Origin: Actinoplanes nipponensis
GTDB lineage: Bacteria; Actinomycetota; Actinomycetes; Mycobacteriales; Micromonosporaceae
Direction of reading: 5' to 3'
DNA length: 64,000 nucleotides
Assembly (NCBI RefSeq): GCF_016862275.1
Contig: NZ_BOMQ01000079.1
Coordinates: 1 to 64,000 of the forward strand
The notes under the pieces were generated by a model. That model was not told the origin of the DNA and did not search any database. It was given only the letters and a program-made list of their open reading frames with translations. The stretch's first letter is position 1, and each line of letters starts with the position of its first letter. The position numbers and the translations under genes are program-made. Shown piece by piece: positions 1 through 7,993 of the stretch.

Positions 1-5
1 ACAGT

Positions 6-45
6 CGAGGGCCTTCCCCTATGGGGTTGGCCCTCGGCTGCTTTT
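6..45 (+). terminator. Rho-independent terminator of an upstream gene
   Basis: An 8-bp stem, CGAGGGCC at 6-13 and GGCCCTCG at 29-36, encloses a second CCCC/GGGG stem and is followed by a short T-run at 42-45. It probably ends the transcript of a gene lying left of the window. The remaining sequence up to 226 shows no gene and presumably holds the promoter of the RGG-repeat gene. Confidence 0.7.
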
Positions 46-226
46 GTGCGTCAGGGCCCTAGTAGCGTTGGATGGGCGCGCGTGACGTGCGCCCCCGCGC
101 CCGGTGGTAGCAGGGCCGGCACCTGAACGATGTGCACCACCCGTAGTGATCTGTTCTGTACTTGATGTGCTCCGGCGGCCCCGCCGACGTTGTGAGGGCC
201 TCGCCGAACTTGGAAGGACTTGACCC

Positions 227-3200
227 GTGAACCCAGGACCGCAGGACGGCGGCTCCAGCAAGCGCGACGACGAAGGCCGGGACGGCCGCGGTCGCGACGG
301 AGGCCCCGGCGCGAACCCCCGCGGTGACCGGGGAGACCGAGGCGCCCCCCGCCGCGAGGGCGGCTTCCGCGCCGGCGGCGACCGGGGCGGCTTCCGAGGC
401 GGCGACCGCGACCGGGGCAGCTCCTCCGGCGGCGGCGACCGGGGCGGTTTCCGGGGCGGCGACCGCGATCGCGGTGGCTACCAGGGCGGCGACCGTGGCG
501 GTTCCTCGGGCGGCTTCCGCAGTGGTGGCGACCGTCCCCAGGGCGGCGGCTACCAGGGTGGCGGCGACCGGGGCGGGTTCCGTAGCGGTGGCGACCGTCC
601 GCAAGGTGGCGGCTTCCGTAGCGGTGGCGACCGTCCGCAAGGTGGCGGCTTCCGTAGCGGTGGCGACCGTCCGCAGGGCGGCGGCTTCCGCAGTGGCGGC
701 GACCGGGACCGCGGCGGCTACCAGGGCGGCGGCAACCGTGACCGCGGCGGCTACCAGGGTGGAAGCGACCGCGGCGGTTCCTCCGGTGGCTTCCGCAGTG
801 GTGGCGACCGTCCCCAGGGCGGCGGCTACCAGGGTGGCGGCGACCGGGGCGGGTTCCGCAGCGGTGGCGACCGGCCTCAGGGCGGCGGCTTCCGTAGCGG
901 TGGCGACCGGCCGCAGGGCGGCGACCGCGGTGGTTACCAGGGTGGCGGCGACCGGGGCGGCTTCCGCAGTGGCGGTGACCGTCCGCAGGGCGGTGGCTTC
1001 CGCAGTGGCGGCGACCGTGGTGGTTACCAGGGTGGTGGCGACCGTCCGCAGGGCGGCGGCTACCAGGGTGGCGGCGACCGGGGCGGCTTCCGCAGCGGTG
1101 GCGACCGTCCGCAGGGCGGTGGCTTCCGCAGTGGCGGCGACCGTGGTGGCTATCAGGGTGGCGGCGACCGCGGCGGGTTCCGTAGCGGTGGGGACCGGCC
1201 TCAGGGCGGCGGCTTCCGTGGCGGCGACCGCGACCGTGGTGGGTTCCGCAGCGGCGGGGACCGTCCCCAGGGCGGCGGCTTCCGTGGCGGCGACCGTGAC
1301 CGCGGTGGCTACCAGGGCGGCGATCGTCAGCAGGGCGGCGACCGTGGCGGTTACCAGGGTGGCGGCGACCGGGGCGGGTTCCGCAGCGGTGGCGACCGTC
1401 CGCAGGGCGGTGGCTTCCGCAGTGGCGGCGACCGTGGTGGCTATCAGGGTGGCGGCGACCGCGGCGGGTTCCGTAGCGGTGGGGACCGGCCTCAGGGCGG
1501 CGGCTTCCGTGGCGGCGACCGTCCGCAGGGTGGCGGGTACCAGGGTGGCGGCGACCGGGGCGGATACCGCGGTGGCGAGCGCTCCGAGGGTGGCCCGCGC
1601 AGCAGCTTCCAGGGTGGCTCCGGTGGTTACCGGGGCGACCGCCCGCAGGGCGACCGCGGCGGCTACCAGGGTGGCGGCGACCGGGGTGGCTTCCGTGGGG
1701 GCGACCGGCCGGGCAACCGCACCGACGGCGGCTTCCGCGGCGACCGTGACCGTCCGCAGGGTGACCGTCCGCAGGGTGGCGGCTTCCGTGGCGGCGACCG
1801 TCCGCAGGGCGGCGGCTACCAGGGTGGCGGCGACCGGGGCGGATACCGCGGCCAGCGGGACGACCGCGGCACCACCGACCGCGGCCCCCGCGCCGGCGGC
1901 TTCCACGAGCACACCCCCCGCGACGACCGTGGGCCCCGCGACGACCGCGGACCGCGCGACGACCGCGGGTTCCGCGATGACCGGGGACCGCGCGACGACC
2001 GGGGACCGCGCGACGACCGGGGACCGCGCGACGACCGCGGACCGCGCGACGACCGCGGACCGCGCGACGACCGCGGACCCCGGGACGACCGCGGGACGCG
2101 TACGGAGCACGCCGCGCGGGACGACCGGGCGCCGCGGGACGACCGCGGTCCCCGTGGTGAGCGTGGCTACGAGCAGCCCGACCTGCAGCAGCCCGCGTTC
2201 CAGGCGCCGGAACTGCCCGAGGACGTCGTGGCGACCGACCTCGACAAGGAGGTTCGCGCCGAGCTGCTGAGCCTGTCGCGGGACACCGCCGACCTGGTCG
2301 CGCGCCACCTCGTGGCCGCCGGGCAGATCATCGACGAGGACTCCGAGCTGGCCCTCCAGCACGCCATCGCGGCGCGGCGGATGGCCTCCCGGATCGCCGT
2401 GGTGCGGGAGGCCGTCGGGCTGGCCGCGTACGCCGTGGGGGACTGGACCACCGCGATCGCCGAGCTGCGCACGTACCACCGGATGACGGGCCGGCAGACG
2501 CACCTGGCCGAGCTGGCCGACTGTGAGCGCGCCCTGGGTCGCCCGGAACGGGCGATCGATCTCTTCCGCGGCGCCGACAAGGACACGCTGGACAAGGCGG
2601 GCGCGATCGAGCTGCTGATCGTGGCGGCCGGCGCCCGCGGTGACCTCGGTCAGCACGACGCGGCCGTGGCGATGCTGCAGGTGCGGGAGCTCACCGCCGA
2701 CGAGGACGCCGAGTGGGCGGTCCGGCTGCGGTACGCCTACGCCGACGCCCTGCTCGCCGCCGGCCGGCGGGACGAGGCGCGGGAGTGGTTCGCCCGGGCC
2801 GCGGCCGCCGACGAGGACAACCTGACCGATGCGGCGGAGCGGCTGCTCGAGCTCGACGGCGTCACCATCGAGGGTGACGACCCCGAGGACGAGCCGGACG
2901 AGGACGCGCCCACCACGGCCGTCGCGGAGGCAACCGACGAGGACGACGAGGACGAGGACGAGTCGGCGGAGGACCAGGACGACGACGGTGCTGTGCCGGT
3001 CGAGGCCGCCGAGGCCCTGGTCCGGGCCGAGGACGGCGCCGACCTCGCCGAGGCCGGGACCGCCGACCCGGTCGTTCCTGCCCCCGCCGGAGCCGGGACC
3101 GCCGACGCGGTTGTTCCTGCCCACGCCGGAGCCGGGACCGCCGACGCGGTCGTCCCGGCCGAGGTGGGCGAGGCGCTGGTCCGGGCCGAGGACGGCGCCG

Positions 3201-3298
3201 ATCCTGCCGCCGTCGACCCCGCCGACGCGGAAGCCGGCCAGGCGGACGAGAAGACCGGCGAGGGCGTGGCGAAGGGCGACCAGGAGCCCGGCGCGTGA
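227..3298 (+). CDS. Giant RGG-repeat protein with helical TPR-like domain
   Basis: 1023 aa. The GTG start at 227 has a GGAAGGA ribosome site eight bases upstream. Residues about 40-560 are almost pure Gly/Arg/Asp/Gln low complexity built from units such as FRSGGDRPQGG and YQGGGDRGG. Residues about 565-635 are a DDRGPR hexapeptide array. A conventional alpha-helical region follows (about 650-880, starting near DVVATDLDKEVRAEL) that resembles TPR proteins encoded beside this HAD gene in other actinomycetes. The tail is acidic (DDEDEDESAEDQDDD) and ends with three 13-residue AGTADxVVPA repeats. No catalytic motif is visible. RGG tracts are known RNA-binding and phase-separating sequences, so a role in RNA binding or condensates is inference. 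It overlaps the HAD gene by 4 bp (GTGA), so the two are probably co-translated. The length of the repeat tract is likely to vary between strains. Confidence 0.85.
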   Translation: MNPGPQDGGSSKRDDEGRDGRGRDGGPGANPRGDRGDRGAPRREGGFRAGGDRGGFRGGDRDRGSSSGGGDRGGFRGGDRDRGGYQGGDRGGSSGGFRSGGDRPQGGGYQGGGDRGGFRSGGDRPQGGGFRSGGDRPQGGGFRSGGDRPQGGGFRSGGDRDRGGYQGGGNRDRGGYQGGSDRGGSSGGFRSGGDRPQGGGYQGGGDRGGFRSGGDRPQGGGFRSGGDRPQGGDRGGYQGGGDRGGFRSGGDRPQGGGFRSGGDRGGYQGGGDRPQGGGYQGGGDRGGFRSGGDRPQGGGFRSGGDRGGYQGGGDRGGFRSGGDRPQGGGFRGGDRDRGGFRSGGDRPQGGGFRGGDRDRGGYQGGDRQQGGDRGGYQGGGDRGGFRSGGDRPQGGGFRSGGDRGGYQGGGDRGGFRSGGDRPQGGGFRGGDRPQGGGYQGGGDRGGYRGGERSEGGPRSSFQGGSGGYRGDRPQGDRGGYQGGGDRGGFRGGDRPGNRTDGGFRGDRDRPQGDRPQGGGFRGGDRPQGGGYQGGGDRGGYRGQRDDRGTTDRGPRAGGFHEHTPRDDRGPRDDRGPRDDRGFRDDRGPRDDRGPRDDRGPRDDRGPRDDRGPRDDRGPRDDRGTRTEHAARDDRAPRDDRGPRGERGYEQPDLQQPAFQAPELPEDVVATDLDKEVRAELLSLSRDTADLVARHLVAAGQIIDEDSELALQHAIAARRMASRIAVVREAVGLAAYAVGDWTTAIAELRTYHRMTGRQTHLAELADCERALGRPERAIDLFRGADKDTLDKAGAIELLIVAAGARGDLGQHDAAVAMLQVRELTADEDAEWAVRLRYAYADALLAAGRRDEAREWFARAAAADEDNLTDAAERLLELDGVTIEGDDPEDEPDEDAPTTAVAEATDEDDEDEDESAEDQDDDGAVPVEAAEALVRAEDGADLAEAGTADPVVPAPAGAGTADAVVPAHAGAGTADAVVPAEVGEALVRAEDGADPAAVDPADAEAGQADEKTGEGVAKGDQEPGA
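440..1860 (+). repeat. Tandem repeat array coding for RGG units
   Basis: Degenerate tandem DNA repeats of about 30-36 bp, such as versions of GGCTTCCGCAGTGGCGGCG followed by ACCGTCCGCAGGG, run through the coding sequence. Neighbouring copies are nearly identical (for example at 585-680), which indicates recent slippage or unequal crossing-over. Units keep the reading frame. Assembly of this stretch from short reads would be unreliable. Confidence 0.85.
1920..2100 (+). repeat. 18-bp tandem repeat coding for GPRDDR
   Basis: An 18-bp unit close to GACCGCGGACCGCGCGAC is repeated about ten times in frame and encodes the Asp/Arg-rich hexapeptide array at residues about 565-635 of the RGG-repeat protein. 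Copies at 1980-2085 are nearly perfect. Confidence 0.8.
3053..3169 (+). repeat. Three 39-bp direct repeats
   Basis: Three consecutive 39-bp units (3053-3091, 3092-3130, 3131-3169) encode the 13-residue sequence AGTADxVVPAxxG at the C-terminus of the RGG-repeat protein. They are close to identical at the DNA level, so they are a recent in-frame expansion. Confidence 0.85.
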
Positions 3299-4272
3299 GC
3301 CTGGTCGAGGCGTACGACCTGGTCATCTTTGACCTGGACGGCGTCATCTACCTAATCGACAAGCCGATCGACGGTGCGGCCGAGGCGGTCGAGCGGCTGC
3401 GCTCGGCCGGCACGGCGATCGCGTACGCGACCAACAACGCGTCGCGGCGGGCCCCGGACGTCGCCGCTCTGCTCACCGGCATGGGTGTTTCCGCCGCCGC
3501 CGACGAGGTGCTGACCTCGGCCGGCGCGGCGGCCACCATGCTGGCCGAGCGGCTGCCCGCGGGCGCGCCCGTGCTGGTGGTCGGCGCTGAGGCGTTGCGG
3601 GCCGAGGTTCGCGACGCCGGCCTCACCGTGGTCGAGCGGTTCGAGGACGAGCCGGCGGCCGTCGTGCAGGGCTACGGGCCGGACGTCGGCTGGAAGATCC
3701 TGGCCGAGGCGTCCCTGGCCGTGCGGGGCGGTGCGCTGTGGATGGCCACCAACACCGACCGCACCCTGCCGAGCCCGCGCGGTCCGCTGCCGGGCAACGG
3801 CTCGCTCGTCTCGGTGCTGCGCACGGCGCTGGACCGGGAGCCGGACGTGGTCGTGGGCAAGCCGGCGCCGGCGCTGTTCGAGACCGCCGCGTCCCTGTCG
3901 AAGTCGCAGCGGCCGCTGGCCGTCGGCGACCGGCTGGACACCGACATCGAGGGCGCGGTCGGCGCCGGCATGGACAGCCTGCTGGTGCTGACCGGCGTCA
4001 GCGGGCCGGCGGAGCTGCTCGCGGCCCCGCCGCAGCGGCGCCCCACGTTCGTGTCGGCGGACCTGTCCGGGCTGTTCGGCGAGGCCTCCGCGGCGCGGAT
4101 CCCGGCCGCCGGCGACGAGCTCGGCGGCTGGCGGCTGACCGGCGGCAAGCTCGACGGTTCGGGCGAGCCGGTCGACGCGCTGCGGCTGCTGGCCGGCGTC
4201 TACTGGAACGGCGGCGAGGCCGAGGCCGGCTCGGACGCGGCCCGCGAGCTGTTCTCCCGCTGGGGCCTGTAA
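3295..4272 (+). CDS. HAD-IIA family sugar-phosphate phosphatase (NagD-like)
   Basis: 325 aa. The start GTG overlaps the stop of the preceding gene (GTGA). The N-terminus has the HAD nucleophile motif FDLDGVIY (residues about 9-16). The class-IIA signature YATNNASR follows at about 44-51, with the lysine motif VVGKPAPALF and the metal-binding loop VGDRLDTDIEGA near residues 185-225. These are all motifs needed for an aspartyl-phosphate phosphatase of the NagD/pyridoxal-phosphate/glycerol-phosphate phosphatase group. The true substrate cannot be read from sequence. A HAD-IIA gene just upstream of tlyA and nadK is a conserved actinobacterial arrangement. The protein is somewhat longer than typical NagD (about 250-280 aa) because of a C-terminal extension after residue 265. 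Confidence 0.9.
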   Translation: MSLVEAYDLVIFDLDGVIYLIDKPIDGAAEAVERLRSAGTAIAYATNNASRRAPDVAALLTGMGVSAAADEVLTSAGAAATMLAERLPAGAPVLVVGAEALRAEVRDAGLTVVERFEDEPAAVVQGYGPDVGWKILAEASLAVRGGALWMATNTDRTLPSPRGPLPGNGSLVSVLRTALDREPDVVVGKPAPALFETAASLSKSQRPLAVGDRLDTDIEGAVGAGMDSLLVLTGVSGPAELLAAPPQRRPTFVSADLSGLFGEASAARIPAAGDELGGWRLTGGKLDGSGEPVDALRLLAGVYWNGGEAEAGSDAARELFSRWGL

Positions 4273-4293
4273 CTGCGGCTCCGCGCTGTCGTC

Positions 4294-4325
4294 GATCCCC
4301 CGTGGGCCCATGCCCGCGGGGGATC
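4294..4325. terminator. Bidirectional terminator hairpin
   Basis: GATCCCCCG at 4294-4302 pairs perfectly with CGGGGGATC at 4317-4325, and an inner GGGC/GCCC pairing extends the stem. It lies between the convergent HAD phosphatase and SCP2 genes and can serve both. There is no U-tract, which is common in high-GC actinomycetes. Confidence 0.65.
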
Positions 4326-4364
4326 CGCGTGTGCGGACCGGGCCGGAGCCGCCCGGTCCGGGTC

Positions 4365-4700
4365 CTAGAGCAGTTTGCGCAGCTTGAGCAGGTCGAAGGG
4401 GTTGGCCTTGATGCTGACCTGGCGCGACGCGATCGCCCGGGTGACGTCGAGCCGGCCGGTGACCAGCGCGATCAGGTCGCCGCTGCCGGCGCTCAGGACG
4501 ATCTTGGCCGCCGGGTCGTCGCCGTCGGTGATGTCGAGCAGGCGCCCGCCGGCCAGCCGGGCGCGGAAGGCGGCGCCCAGGTCGGTGACCCGGCAGGCGA
4601 GCGATCGGTCCAGGTCGAGCTTGCCGCGGGTCTCGGCATTCGCATCAAGCCGGGCGGCAAGGTCGTGCAGAGCCTGCCGGCACTCGTCCACGCTGGCCAA
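4365..4700 (-). CDS. SCP2-like sterol-carrier domain protein
   Basis: 111 aa from the TTG start at 4700, chosen because GAGGAGG lies seven bases upstream; a longer open frame to 4853 lacks a ribosome site and runs into the promoter region of the next gene. The protein (MASVDECRQALHDLAARLD...) contains KLDLDRSLACRVTDLGAAFRARL and DDPAAKIVLSAGSGDLIALVTGRLDVTRAIASRQVSIKANPFDLLKL. That is the typical pattern of a single SCP2 lipid-binding domain with the 'G-L-tail KANPFDLLKL' ending. The family binds hydrophobic ligands in the cytosol; the ligand is unknown. It is convergent with the HAD gene and divergent from the histone-like gene. Confidence 0.75.
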   Translation of the reverse strand: MASVDECRQALHDLAARLDANAETRGKLDLDRSLACRVTDLGAAFRARLAGGRLLDITDGDDPAAKIVLSAGSGDLIALVTGRLDVTRAIASRQVSIKANPFDLLKLRKLL

Positions 4701-4816
4701 TCGGTTCCTCCTCGACGACTCCACCTCGACGCTCCGCACGGTACCGCAATGCACCCACGGGTACGCCCGGTAGCGTGGCATCAGCACACGCGTGGCGCGA
4801 GCCGGAGGGGAGCAAC

Positions 4817-5857
4817 ATGCAGGACGCATGGCGGGCGTATCTGGAGATGGCACTCGGGCTGACCGAGGCGCCCCGCAAGCGGGCCCAGCAGGTGGCCGGC
4901 GAGCTCGTGAACCGCGGCGGCGCGACGGCCGCGCAGCTGCAGGGACTGGTCGAGGACCTGCTCTCGACCGGCGTGGCCAACCGGGCGGCGCTGACCAACA
5001 TCGTGCGCTTCGAGGTCGACCGGGCGCTCGGGCTGGTCGGCCTGGCCACCGCCGACGAGGTGTCCGATCTGAACGGACGGGTGCGCGATCTCGAGCGGCA
5101 GCTGCGGCTGGCGCAGGCGCGTGCGGGCACGGCCGAGACCACGGCGGCCCCCGCGGCCGCCGACGTGACCCTCGCCGAGCCGGGCCCGGCCGACGTCGTC
5201 CCGCCGGCCACGAAGGCTGTGGTGAAGAAGGCGGTCGCGAAGAAGGCCGTGGCGAAGAAGGCGCCGGCGCCCAAGGCGACGCCGAACGCGATGCCGGCGG
5301 CCGCCGCGCCGACGGCGACCGCGATGCCCCCCGCCGCTGTGCCCGGGGCGGCGAAGAAGGCCGCGGGCCGGCCCGGTCCCGCGAAGTCCGCGACGCCGGG
5401 AGCGGCCCCGGTCAAGGGCACGCCCCCCAAGCCGGCGCCGAGCAAGGCGGGCCCGGCCAGGACGACGGGCCCGGCCAAGACGACTGGCCCGGCCAAGACG
5501 ACGGGCCCGGCCAAGGCTGCGGGTCCGGCCAAGGTGACCCCCGCAGAGCCGGCTACCCCGCCGGGCACGGGGGCAGCACCGACCGCCGCGGTGAAGGAAG
5601 CCGCCGCCGCGACCGAGCTGCCGCCGACCGCCACGGCCAAGAAGGCCGCGCTGCCGTCCACCGCCACCGCCACGAAGAAGGCAGCCGGGCGCAAGAAGGC
5701 GACCCCGGCGACCATCGCGCCCGCGAAGGCCGCCCCCGCCAAGAGCGGCGGCACCGGTACGGCCACCCAGCCCGGTGACGCCCCCGCGAAGAGCGCACCC
5801 GCCAGGAAGGCCACCAGGAAGACCACCGACACCGCCGCGCCGGAGGCCACGCCGTGA
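4817..5857 (+). CDS. Polyhydroxyalkanoate-granule/histone-H1-like protein with Lys-Ala-Pro tail
   Basis: 346 aa. The ATG at 4817 has GGAGGGG six bases upstream. Residues 1-105 (MQDAWRAYLEMALGLTEAPRKRAQQVAGELV...) form an amphipathic helical domain ending in a coiled coil (TADEVSDLNGRVRDLERQLRLAQ), resembling phasin-like proteins. From about residue 125 to the end the chain is Ala/Lys/Pro-rich with KKAVAKKAVAKKAPAPK and repeated GPAKTTGPAK units. This architecture, a coiled-coil head and a basic unstructured tail, is that of PhaF/histone-H1-like proteins, which bind DNA non-specifically. DNA or granule association is therefore likely but not proven. The stop overlaps the next gene by 4 bp, and tlyA follows closely, so it may belong to the tlyA operon. 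Confidence 0.7.
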   Translation: MQDAWRAYLEMALGLTEAPRKRAQQVAGELVNRGGATAAQLQGLVEDLLSTGVANRAALTNIVRFEVDRALGLVGLATADEVSDLNGRVRDLERQLRLAQARAGTAETTAAPAAADVTLAEPGPADVVPPATKAVVKKAVAKKAVAKKAPAPKATPNAMPAAAAPTATAMPPAAVPGAAKKAAGRPGPAKSATPGAAPVKGTPPKPAPSKAGPARTTGPAKTTGPAKTTGPAKAAGPAKVTPAEPATPPGTGAAPTAAVKEAAAATELPPTATAKKAALPSTATATKKAAGRKKATPATIAPAKAAPAKSGGTGTATQPGDAPAKSAPARKATRKTTDTAAPEATP

Positions 5858-6156
5858 CGTACCCGAACCAGCCGCCCCGCCCCGGCCCGCCGCCCGGCGG
5901 TTTCCGTCCGGGCCCGGCGCCCGGCGGTTTCCGTCCCGGCCCGCCACCGGCGCAGCCCGCGCCGCCGGCCACCGCCGGGGTTGCGGGCAGTCCCGAGTAC
6001 CGGCTGGACGCCACGGGCGGCACCGGGCACCCCGCCGTCGACGCCGTGCTGCAGTCGCTGGCCAACGCCGCCACGCTCGCCCCGAGCGACCAGATCGCCG
6101 AGTACGAGGCCGCGCACCAGGTGCTCCAGGAGACCCTGGCCAGCATCGACCGCTGA
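5854..6156 (+). CDS. Small proline/glycine-rich hypothetical protein
   Basis: 100 aa from the GTG at 5854, which overlaps the previous stop (GTGA). The first 40 residues are Pro/Gly/Arg-rich with a duplicated PGGFRPGP unit. The second half (GSPEYRLDATGGTGHPAVDAVLQSLANAATLAPSDQIAEYEAAHQVLQETLASIDR) is a predicted helical hairpin. I do not recognise a named family. It sits between the histone-like gene and tlyA, and the gap to tlyA is only 30 bp, so co-transcription is likely. No catalytic or membrane features are visible. Confidence 0.7.
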   Translation: MTYPNQPPRPGPPPGGFRPGPAPGGFRPGPPPAQPAPPATAGVAGSPEYRLDATGGTGHPAVDAVLQSLANAATLAPSDQIAEYEAAHQVLQETLASIDR

Positions 6157-6186
6157 CCGCCGTACCGGAGAAAAGGTGCTGATCTG

Positions 6187-7047
6187 ATGGCCCGCCGTGC
6201 GCGTCTCGACGCCGAGCTCGTCCGCCGCAAGCTGGCCCGGTCCCGCGACCAGGCCGCCGCGCTCGTCGCGGCCGGCCGGGTGCAGGTCCGCGGCACGGTG
6301 GCGCAGAAGGTCGCCACCATGATCGACCCGGCCGACCCGGTCGTGGTCACCGGCGACGACCCGGCCACCGAGTACGTCTCCCGGGGCAGCCACAAGCTGG
6401 CCGGCGCCCTGGCCGCCTTCGCCGGGCTCGGCGTGGCCGGCCGCCGCTGTCTCGACGCCGGCGCGTCGACCGGCGGTTTCACCGACGTGCTGCTGCGCGA
6501 GGGCGCCGCGCACGTGTACGCCGTCGACGTCGGCTACGGCCAGCTCGCCTGGCCGCTGCGCACCGATGAGCGGGTCACCGTCATGGAACGCACCAACGTG
6601 CGCACCCTGACCCCCGACGTGCTCGGTGGGCCGGTCGACCTCACCGTCGCCGACCTGTCGTTCATCTCGCTGCGGCTGGTGCTGCCCGCGCTCGCCGCCT
6701 GCACCGGCCCCGGCGGCGATCTGGCGCTGATGGTCAAGCCGCAGTTCGAGGTCGGCAAGGAGCGGGTCGGCTCCGGCGGGGTCGTCCGCGATCCGCTACT
6801 GCGCGCCGAGGCCGTCCTGGACGTGGCCGCCACGGGCGCCGGGCTGGGTCTCGGCGTCGCCGGGGTGGCCGCGAGCCCGCTGCCCGGGCCGAGCGGCAAC
6901 GTGGAGTTCTTCCTGTGGTTCCGCCGGGACGCGCCGCCGGTCGACGCGGCCCGGGTGCACGCCGTGGTCGCCGCCGGCCCGTCCGGCGCGGTAGCCTCCG
7001 CCGGGCCGGCGCCGATGCCGGTTTCGCACCTGTTGGAGGATTCGTGA
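6187..7047 (+). CDS. tlyA: rRNA 2'-O-methyltransferase TlyA
   Basis: 286 aa. TlyA methylates the ribose 2'-OH of cytidines in 16S and 23S rRNA, and loss of this activity gives capreomycin/viomycin resistance in mycobacteria. Residues 1-60 are an S4 RNA-binding domain (RARLDAELVRRKLARSRDQAAALVAAGRV). The Rossmann methyltransferase domain starts near residue 65 (SRGSHKLAGALAAF) with the SAM-binding motif CLDAGASTGGFTD at residues 88-100 and VYAVDVGYGQL after it; VADLSFISLR and MVKPQFEVGKE are further family signatures. Length is normal. It overlaps nadK by 4 bp, and tlyA-nadK-recN is a conserved actinobacterial order. Confidence 0.95.
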   Translation: MARRARLDAELVRRKLARSRDQAAALVAAGRVQVRGTVAQKVATMIDPADPVVVTGDDPATEYVSRGSHKLAGALAAFAGLGVAGRRCLDAGASTGGFTDVLLREGAAHVYAVDVGYGQLAWPLRTDERVTVMERTNVRTLTPDVLGGPVDLTVADLSFISLRLVLPALAACTGPGGDLALMVKPQFEVGKERVGSGGVVRDPLLRAEAVLDVAATGAGLGLGVAGVAASPLPGPSGNVEFFLWFRRDAPPVDAARVHAVVAAGPSGAVASAGPAPMPVSHLLEDS

Positions 7048-7931
7048 CGCGGTCCGCCTTGTTGGTCACCCACACCGGTCGCCGGCAGAGCACCCAGCAC
7101 GCCCAGACCGTCGCCCGCGACCTGGTCGCGGCCGGTTTCGAGGTGCGGGTGATCGCCCAGGAGGTCGCCGATCTCGAGCTGCCGCCGGGCGTCACGCCGG
7201 TCGACGACCCGACCGCCGCGGAGGGCGTGGAGATCGTCTTCGCCCTCGGCGGGGACGGCACCTTCCTGCGCGCCGCCGAGCTGGCCCGCCCGGCCAAGGC
7301 CCCGCTGCTGGGCATCAACCTCGGCAAGGTGGGCTTCCTGGCCGAGGCCGAGCTGACCAACATCGACCAGACCGTGCGCGAGATCGTCGCGGGCGACTAC
7401 ACGGTGGACGAACGGCTCACGCTGGACGTCCGGGCCGAGTACGACGGCCGGCTGATCGCCGACTCCTGGGCGCTCAACGAGGTCAGCGTCGAGAAGGGCC
7501 AGCGCGCGCAGATGCTCGAGCTGCTCGTCGACGTCGACGGCCGGCCGCTGTCCCGGTACGGCTGCGACGGTGTCGTGTGCGCCACACCGACCGGCTCCAC
7601 GGCGTACGCGTTCTCGGCCGGCGGACCGGTGGTGTGGCCCGAGGTGGAGGCGCTGCTGCTCGTGCCGATCAGCGCGCACGCCCTGTTCAGCAAGCCGATC
7701 GTGACCGCGCCGACCTCGACGTTCGTGATCACCGTGGACCCGTACACGTCGTTCGCGGTGCTCTGCTGCGACGGCCGGCGCACCTGGGACCTGCCGCCGG
7801 GCGCGCAGGTCACCGTGCGGCGCGGCGAGCTGCCGGTGCGCCTCGTACGGCTGCATCCGCGCCCGTTCACCGACACGCTCGTGGCCAAGTTCGCGCTGCC
7901 GGTCGACGGCTGGCGGGGGAATCGGCGCTGA
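7044..7931 (+). CDS. nadK: NAD kinase
   Basis: 295 aa from GTG at 7044, inside the tlyA stop; TTGGAGGA lies just upstream. An open frame further upstream overlaps tlyA and is not needed. NAD kinase phosphorylates NAD+ to NADP+. The diagnostic GGDGT motif is at residues about 69-73 (FALGGDGTFLRAAEL). It is followed by GINLGKVGFLAE, the NE motif (ALNEVSVEKG) and DGVVCATPTGSTAYAFSAGGP. Together these form the complete active site. Translational coupling with tlyA and the close recN gene match the usual actinobacterial operon. Confidence 0.96.
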   Translation: MTRSALLVTHTGRRQSTQHAQTVARDLVAAGFEVRVIAQEVADLELPPGVTPVDDPTAAEGVEIVFALGGDGTFLRAAELARPAKAPLLGINLGKVGFLAEAELTNIDQTVREIVAGDYTVDERLTLDVRAEYDGRLIADSWALNEVSVEKGQRAQMLELLVDVDGRPLSRYGCDGVVCATPTGSTAYAFSAGGPVVWPEVEALLLVPISAHALFSKPIVTAPTSTFVITVDPYTSFAVLCCDGRRTWDLPPGAQVTVRRGELPVRLVRLHPRPFTDTLVAKFALPVDGWRGNRR

Positions 7932-7993
7932 GGCGGACCGGTCCGACCGGCCTCGGTGGGCAATTGTCGGTGGGCACCGATACTGTTCGCCCT

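Noticed and set aside
440..2100. Possible CRISPR-like array because of regular repeats
   Set aside because: Repeats are contiguous, in frame and encode RGG/DDRG units; there are no unique spacers and no cas genes.
59..3124. Open frame of 1021 codons on the minus strand opposite the RGG-repeat gene
   Set aside because: It is the mirror of a GC-rich repeat: composition is Val/Ala/Thr repeats, there is no ribosome site, and the plus-strand frame has a good start, a conserved domain and coupling to the HAD gene.
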